The notes beneath the pieces were generated by a model. The model saw only the letters and a program-made list of their open reading frames with translations, was not told the origin of the DNA and searched no databases. Of a stretch of DNA of 9,393 nucleotides, positions 6,183 to 9,393 are shown one piece after another. Numbering within the stretch: the stretch's first letter is position 1; each line of letters opens with the position of its first letter. Position numbers and translations under genes: made by a program. Origin of the DNA: Nitrospirota bacterium (GTDB lineage Bacteria > Nitrospirota > Thermodesulfovibrionia > Thermodesulfovibrionales > Magnetobacteriaceae); assembly GCA_015232165.1 (NCBI GenBank), contig JADGAE010000055.1:1-9393 (forward strand), written 5' to 3'.

Positions 6183-6231
6183 CGTTAATGGTTGGTACTT
6201 TTACAACAGATATATTCAAAATACCCATTTC

Positions 6232-7740
6232 CTAACCCCTCCGCTTCACGAGCCGATATAAACGATGCAGGCCCCTGTAGAGATACTTAAAAGGCCGCTT
6301 CAATGGCCCGCTGCTAAAGAGACGCACCACGGGTGGTGCAATGAGAAGCCTCAACAATGGTGCGGGAAACCTCCCCCTTCGGCACAACGTCATCAGGAGG
6401 TTCAGGTAGCTTGGTTCGCGCATCGTGTAGGACTTGTCGTAGATGTCCCTGTGCTCATCCGCAATGAGGCCGTCGGCCTTGGCCATCTGATACAGCCTGG
6501 TCTGCGGGTAGAGCACCAGGGAGAACGGCTGCAGTTGATAGGGCTTTGGTATACCGGATATGAACCTCAAGGTCTGTATCCTGTCCTCGTCCGTTTCATA
6601 GGGCACGTCCAGGATGAAGTCATAGCTTGGGGGATACATCCTGTCCTTGTACTTGTTGATTATCCTGATGGCCTTCATTATGACGTCGTTTGACATGTTC
6701 TGCCTGTTAAAGAGGTGTTGCGTCTTGTTGCTGGCACTCTCAACCCCCATCTGGATGTAACACAGACCGGCATCCACCAACAGCGCCATCTTCTCCTCCG
6801 TCACGGTCAGGGGACTGGCCAGGGCGCTAAAGGGCAGCCCGATCTCCCTCTTGTAGCTTTGGCAGAACTCCGCAATGGCCTTTGTCCCCCTGGCAAAGAA
6901 GGCGTCATCGGATATCCATATGTACCCCACAAAGGGCATATTGGCCTTCACCCACGACAGCTCCTCCATAACATTGCCCACGGAACGCCAGCGCAAATAA
7001 CCACCCTTGCCACTGTAGAGCCCCTTGAGCGTGTCGTTTATGCAGTAGGTGCACGCGTGCGGACAGCCCCGACCGGTCATAGTCTGATAACCAACCTTGT
7101 TTAGGTGGGCCGAAACCGTCCCGCGCATCAGGAACGCCTTTGTCGCCTCATAGTCCAGCGGGGTCATACGACCATCCTGCATTACGTAGTGGTCACCAAA
7201 GCTATAATCCGGGATCGGATAGATGTCGAGGTTGCGGTTGAGTGTGTTGAGGGGGTTTTTAGTGATACCATCTGCCGTCTTGATCCACAGGTTTGGCGTT
7301 GAGAGATAATCCGCGTTCGATGCAATCCTGTTTGCAAGCTCAAGGATGGCATCCTCACCCTCACCCACGCAGACGATATCGGCGTGTTCAAGACACTCCT
7401 CCGGCCTGATCGTCGGATGTACCCCGCCCCAGATTATGGGGGCCTGAAGGGACTTCTTAAGGGCTGTTGTCAACTCAGCGGCATGTTTAAAGTAGTTTGT
7501 CATCAGCGTAATGCCAATCAGGTCGGAACCCTTGCATAGGGTTATGAGTTGGTTGAGCGCCTGCTTGCTGTATATCTGCCCCCCGCGCCTCTGACGGCTG
7601 GACTGTGGGGCGTCGGCATAGGGATCGGGCATAAAGACCATCCTGCTTTTGTGTCCGTGCTCCTTGAGCCAGGCCGAAATGGTCCTTAGCCCAAACACCG
7701 TGATGTCAGGGTAGGGAGATATGAGCGTTATGTTTAACAT
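6232..7740 (-). CDS. B12-binding domain radical SAM protein
   Basis: A 502-residue protein read from ATG 7740. Residues 1-140 form a cobalamin-binding Rossmann-like domain (MLNITLISPYP.., GSDLIGITLMTNYF, IIWGGVHPTIRPEE, ADIVCVGEGEDAI). No DxHxxG motif is seen, as is common in this class. The radical SAM core carries C226-x3-C230-x2-C233 (GRGCPHACTYC) for the 4Fe-4S cluster that cleaves S-adenosylmethionine. Later family segments are WISDDAFF, ALLVDAGLCYIQMGVESAS and DFILDVPYETDED. The C-terminus is basic (RPFKYLYRGLHRLYRLVKRRG). The substrate cannot be named; relatives methylate or cyclise lipids, cofactors or natural products. A longer frame to GTG 7782 exists, but 7740 matches the usual start and overlaps the endonuclease V stop by 7 nt (ATGTTAA), implying coupling. 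Confidence 0.87.
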   Translation of the reverse strand: MLNITLISPYPDITVFGLRTISAWLKEHGHKSRMVFMPDPYADAPQSSRQRRGGQIYSKQALNQLITLCKGSDLIGITLMTNYFKHAAELTTALKKSLQAPIIWGGVHPTIRPEECLEHADIVCVGEGEDAILELANRIASNADYLSTPNLWIKTADGITKNPLNTLNRNLDIYPIPDYSFGDHYVMQDGRMTPLDYEATKAFLMRGTVSAHLNKVGYQTMTGRGCPHACTYCINDTLKGLYSGKGGYLRWRSVGNVMEELSWVKANMPFVGYIWISDDAFFARGTKAIAEFCQSYKREIGLPFSALASPLTVTEEKMALLVDAGLCYIQMGVESASNKTQHLFNRQNMSNDVIMKAIRIINKYKDRMYPPSYDFILDVPYETDEDRIQTLRFISGIPKPYQLQPFSLVLYPQTRLYQMAKADGLIADEHRDIYDKSYTMREPSYLNLLMTLCRRGRFPAPLLRLLIAPPVVRLFSSGPLKRPFKYLYRGLHRLYRLVKRRG

Positions 7741-8426
7741 ATTAGCAGTTGTTTGTTTTGTGCCGACAGGTTGTGGGCACAACGCACCGGTTCCGGCAAC
7801 CTGTAGCGGGTGGTGGTGTGCAGGATGACGTCGAGGCAGCCGTTGATATCAATGAGGTGTCCCGGAGAGATGTACAGCGGTCTTACGTTGTCACGACTCC
7901 TGAGGACTGCCCCGATCTGTTGCTCCTTGTCGTAGAGAAACTGCCATTGCCCCTTGCGTGGGCCGGGCTCAAGGTGGGTGCCAATCAACCTGGACTTTGC
8001 ACATCCGATAGCGGGTATGTCCAGGAGTACCCCTATGTGGGAGGCTATCCCTATGCGACGTGGGTGTGCGATCCCCTGGCCATCGACGATTATGAGGTCG
8101 GGCGGTGGCTCTAGCTGCCTGATGGCGCTGATTATCACCGGCGCCTCACGGAAGGAGAGAAACCCCGGCACATAGGGAAACTCCACCTCTTGCACCACCG
8201 AGGTCTCATCCACCTTGTTCTTTATTGCTCCAGGATACTCCTGACTCGGGTCTACGTAGGCAAATAGGCAGGCGCTGCCTATGACCCTGGTGCCCGAGAA
8301 AGCCGCATCCACACCGGCAACAAAACGAGGCCGTCGCTCAAGTGTCACAATCCGCACACGTTGGGCAAGAGCCAGTTGCGTCTGCCTTGCCTCCCTTAAA
8401 ATTTTCGATAGTTTTACATCTTGCAT
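7734..8426 (-). CDS. nfi: Endonuclease V (deoxyinosine 3'-endonuclease)
   Basis: A 230-residue repair nuclease that cuts the second phosphodiester bond 3' of deoxyinosine and other deaminated bases. All expected residues are present: D40 in VAGVDAAF, wedge Y85 in FPYVPGF, E94 in SFRE, D115 and H121 in VDGQGIAHPRR, K144 in CAKSRLIG, and H218 near the C-terminus (PEPVRCAHNL). Between strand ACLFAY and EFPYVPG it has about eight extra residues, in a stretch (DPSQEYPGAI) whose DNA matches a palindrome inside repeat copy B. ATG 8426 lies only a few bases after the predicted minus-strand transcription start, so the message may be nearly leaderless. It overlaps the radical SAM gene. Confidence 0.92.
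   Translation of the reverse strand: MQDVKLSKILREARQTQLALAQRVRIVTLERRPRFVAGVDAAFSGTRVIGSACLFAYVDPSQEYPGAIKNKVDETSVVQEVEFPYVPGFLSFREAPVIISAIRQLEPPPDLIIVDGQGIAHPRRIGIASHIGVLLDIPAIGCAKSRLIGTHLEPGPRKGQWQFLYDKEQQIGAVLRSRDNVRPLYISPGHLIDINGCLDVILHTTTRYRLPEPVRCAHNLSAQNKQLLIC
8226..8245. repeat. Short palindrome in nfi shared with repeat copy B
   Basis: The 20 bases here match 4450-4469 at 19 positions, in the same orientation. The core CAGGA-GTA-TCCTG (minus strand) is self-complementary. It encodes SQEYPGA (residues 61-67) of endonuclease V, in a surface-loop position where relatives are shorter. Confidence 0.5.
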
Positions 8427-8441
8427 AATTTAAGTTATAAT
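8413..8441 (+). promoter_or_regulatory. Sigma70-type promoter for the 8469-8986 genes
   Basis: A -35 box TTTACA (8413-8418), a 17-bp spacer and a perfect -10 box TATAAT (8436-8441) predict transcription from about 8448. The leader is ~20 nt and contains the AAGGAG ribosome-binding site. The -35 box lies inside the first codons of nfi. Confidence 0.6.
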
Positions 8442-8468
8442 ATATCTTATTGAAAAGGAGTATGTAAA
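8439..8468 (-). promoter_or_regulatory. Probable divergent promoter for nfi-radical SAM
   Basis: On the minus strand, TTTACA (8468-8463), an 18-bp spacer and TATATT (8444-8439) form a second promoter whose -10 box overlaps that of the plus-strand promoter. Transcription would begin around 8432, leaving only about six bases before the nfi ATG at 8426. Confidence 0.45.
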
Positions 8469-8711
8469 GTGAATGAGCCGTTTAACATAAGAGACGAAAT
8501 CCTAAAAGAGGCCGCCGATTGTAAAAAGGCCCAACAGTGCCTCAAAAACAGGGTCGAGTGGCTCTGTAAGGTGGAGATATTTTTAAACGACAGCGTATTG
8601 TTTGTGCGTTGTCTTGATACCCACTATTGTAGTTACCGGCTGCCATATGCTGATACCTTTGTGTGTAACTGCCCAGTGAGGAAGGAAATCTACAATCTCT
8701 ATCGGGCATGA
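8469..8711 (+). CDS. Small cysteine-rich hypothetical protein
   Basis: An 80-residue protein I do not recognise. It has seven cysteines (C18, C24, C33, C48, C54, C66, C68), including CxC at 66-68, which could bind metal or an Fe-S cluster. The rest is a short charged helix (1-30) followed by beta-like segments (KVEIFLNDSVLFVRCL). There is no signal peptide or membrane segment. The start is GTG 8469, 8 nt after AAGGAG; the nearby ATGs at 8462 and 8473 give only an immediate or early stop. A strong promoter precedes it and a NifU-like gene follows by 47 nt, so a link to Fe-S assembly is possible but unproven. Confidence 0.65.
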   Translation: MNEPFNIRDEILKEAADCKKAQQCLKNRVEWLCKVEIFLNDSVLFVRCLDTHYCSYRLPYADTFVCNCPVRKEIYNLYRA

Positions 8712-8758
8712 CATAGAGATTGCTGACATAAAAAACAAATAAAGGGAGATTTTTTTAA

Positions 8759-8986
8759 ATGGTAGACAGAGCGGAAGTAGAGAGTTCATTGAATCAAATC
8801 AGGCCGGCCTTGAGAAGGGATGGTGGTGACGTGGAGCTTGTTGATGTTACGGCTGACGGAATTGTGAAGGTAAAGCTCATTGGTGCCTGTGGTAGCTGCC
8901 CAATGTCAATCATGACGCTAAAGGGAGGCATCGAGGTCAAACTCAAAAGCGACATCCCAGGCGTCAAGGCAGTCGAGGCAGTCTAA
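8759..8986 (+). CDS. NifU-like C-terminal domain protein (Fe-S scaffold)
   Basis: A 75-residue protein consisting of just the NifU C-terminal domain (PF01106; NfuA/Nfu type). It has the family patterns IRPALRRDGGDVELVDV (14-30) and CGSCPMS with C44 and C47, which hold a 4Fe-4S cluster between two subunits for delivery to apoproteins, followed by TLKGGIEVKLKSDIPGVKAVEAV. It is cytoplasmic and is the usual length for stand-alone Nfu proteins. ATG 8759 has GGGAGA about 9 nt upstream. The FeS/DUF3786 and radical SAM proteins in this window are possible clients. No nifS or iscU is adjacent. Confidence 0.92.
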   Translation: MVDRAEVESSLNQIRPALRRDGGDVELVDVTADGIVKVKLIGACGSCPMSIMTLKGGIEVKLKSDIPGVKAVEAV

Positions 8987-9024
8987 GAGAAAGGGAGAAG
9001 GGAAAGAAGGGGAAAAGAAAGAAA

Positions 9025-9090
9025 GGGGCGGCTCCGCCCCCCTTCAGAACCCCCTGCAAGGGGGCCAGCCCCCTTGACCCCACCAAAGTG
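9025..9090 (-). repeat. GC-rich hairpin repeat, copy D (cleanest copy)
   Basis: On the minus strand the order is GCACTTTGGTGGGGT, hairpin CAAGGGGGC-TG-GCCCCCTTG (9076-9057, 9-bp perfect arms), linker CAGGGGGTTCTGAAG, hairpin GGGGCGG-AG-CCGCCCC (9040-9025), then a pyrimidine tract. This is the clearest view of the two-hairpin design. The pyrimidine tract could end minus-strand transcripts, but plus-strand transcripts from nifU-like meet no T run. Confidence 0.75.
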
Positions 9091-9166
9091 CTATGTTTAT
9101 GCTACTGTTCTATGTCAGCGGAGTAAACTACATAGGCATTAAATTTATTTCCCGGTTAAAAGGCAT

Positions 9167-9286
9167 GGATTCCTGCTCCTTTCCCTGTTCAGGCCAGGGA
9201 CATGGTTCAGGCCAGGGACATGTTTCGCAGGAATGACAGTTACAGCCGTTTTCCAAGTGTGTCATTCCTGGCTTGACCAGGAATCC
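9167..9286. repeat. GGATTCCTG/GTCATTCC palindromic repeat composite
   Basis: Four related arms occur in order: GGATTCCTGC (9167-9176), CAGGAATGACA (9228-9238), TGTCATTCCTG (9260-9270) and CCAGGAATCC (9277-9286). The outer pair and the inner pair are each complementary, and the last two form a tight hairpin. This resembles the common extragenic repeat built on GTCATTCC and GGAATCC found in many environmental bacteria. Confidence 0.65.
9187..9222. repeat. Perfect 18-bp tandem duplication
   Basis: GTTCAGGCCAGGGACATG occurs twice head to tail (9187-9204 and 9205-9222) with no mismatch, in the first loop of the palindromic composite. It looks like a recent slippage or duplication event. Confidence 0.85.
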
Positions 9287-9348
9287 AGGATGCGTAAAAG
9301 TATAGTTACCATGAAATATAAAGAAGATACGAAAAAAGGTATACTGAA

Positions 9349-9393
9349 ATGACACAGGTTTTTTCAGGCATGATAATTGAGTGTGAAATAATG
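9349..9393 (+). CDS. Possible 5' end of a gene running off the window
   Basis: ATG 9349 opens a frame of 15 codons (MTQVFSGMIIECEIM) to the window edge, with AAAAAAGG about 8 nt upstream as a weak ribosome-binding site. It is too short to identify. Confidence 0.3.
   Translation, partial: MTQVFSGMIIECEIM

Larger units (their letters stand above)
5622..6228 (-). pseudogene. GHKL/HATPase gene, disrupted by internal deletion or frameshift and by a MITE
   Basis: This is the remnant of an ATP-binding regulator of the type that partners STAS-like DUF4325 proteins. The probable original start is ATG 6228: it sits 3 nt after the radical SAM stop, has GGAGGGG upstream, and opens a 28-codon frame (MGILNISVVKVPTINDEL..) that stops at 6142. 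The ATPase signature lies in another frame: G1 box DFGVGIP and G2 box SGMTRGIGL, with no N box (NxxxH) before them, so the N-terminal domain and the start of the ATPase fold are missing. A MITE at 5800-5938 then splits the remaining frame. Removing the MITE plus one TA rejoins ..IKEFVRV and NKGILEIFSCEGY.. in frame. It is probably non-functional. Confidence 0.75.
8987..9393. other. Repeat-rich intergenic region
   Basis: It holds an A/G-only tract just after nifU-like (8988-9028), GC-rich repeat copy D, and a composite of GGAATCC/GTCATTCC inverted repeats with an internal 18-bp tandem duplication. An AT-rich stretch with a possible gene start follows at the very end. The one long frame here (minus strand 9128-9355) is composed of repeat sequence (CPWPEPCPWPEQ) and is not credible as a gene. 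Confidence 0.7.

Noticed and set aside
7741..7782. Longer N-terminus for the radical SAM protein (GTG 7782)
   Set aside because: The extra 14 residues (MCPQPVGTKQTTAN) fall inside the nfi 3' end and precede the typical family start MLNITLISPYP; no ribosome-binding site is seen for it.
1845..9286. CRISPR array or tRNA/rRNA gene among the repeats
   Set aside because: Repeats are dispersed, in both orientations and not evenly spaced; the only tandem is one 18-bp duplication without spacers. No tRNA-like cloverleaf or rRNA sequence was seen.
9128..9355. 75-codon minus-strand frame in the final intergenic region
   Set aside because: Its protein (CPWPEPCPWPEQ...) is a read-through of the tandem duplication and palindromic repeats, with no ribosome-binding site.

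Overview
The window is a compact bacterial chromosome segment of moderate GC. The gene set is a YkgJ-type cysteine-cluster protein, a 4Fe-4S/DUF3786 protein, a B12-binding radical SAM protein, endonuclease V, a NifU-like protein and a large P-type ATPase. Together with a dispersed family of GC-rich double-hairpin repeats, this suggests an anaerobic, iron-sulfur-rich environmental lineage such as Nitrospirota (Thermodesulfovibrionia-like) or Desulfobacterota. This is inference from gene content; there is no rRNA or other marker to settle it.

Layout. Plus strand, 72-1782: a tight three-gene run (YkgJ-like protein, minimal nucleotidyltransferase, FeS/DUF3786 protein) that ends at a repeat-derived intrinsic terminator (1908-1964). 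Minus strand, 8426 down to 1992: endonuclease V and the radical SAM protein overlap by 7 nt. They are followed by a visibly AT-rich cassette (about 4600-6230) of a broken GHKL/HATPase gene, a STAS-like DUF4325 protein and a PIN-domain protein, and then by a CtpE-like P-type ATPase. Plus strand, 8413-8986: a good sigma70-type promoter drives a small Cys-rich protein and a NifU-like protein. The last 400 bases hold two kinds of palindromic repeat and perhaps the first codons of another gene.

The most informative region is 4400-6230. The HATPase-STAS-PIN cassette looks like a regulator plus toxin-like nuclease module acquired by transfer. Its ATPase gene is interrupted by a 139-bp MITE (5800-5938) with 16-bp terminal inverted repeats and a TA target duplication; removing the element restores a continuous reading frame. 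The MITE carries one copy of the GC-rich hairpin repeat. Other copies lie at 1845-1964, 4427-4536 and 9025-9090. The copy at 4427-4536 appears to supply the ribosome-binding site, GTG start and first ~32 codons of the P-type ATPase. A 34-bp exact copy of an internal part of the radical SAM gene lies at the other edge of the cassette (4581-4614). A short palindrome found inside the 4427-4536 repeat also occurs in frame within endonuclease V. Repeats have therefore reshaped coding sequence at three places here.
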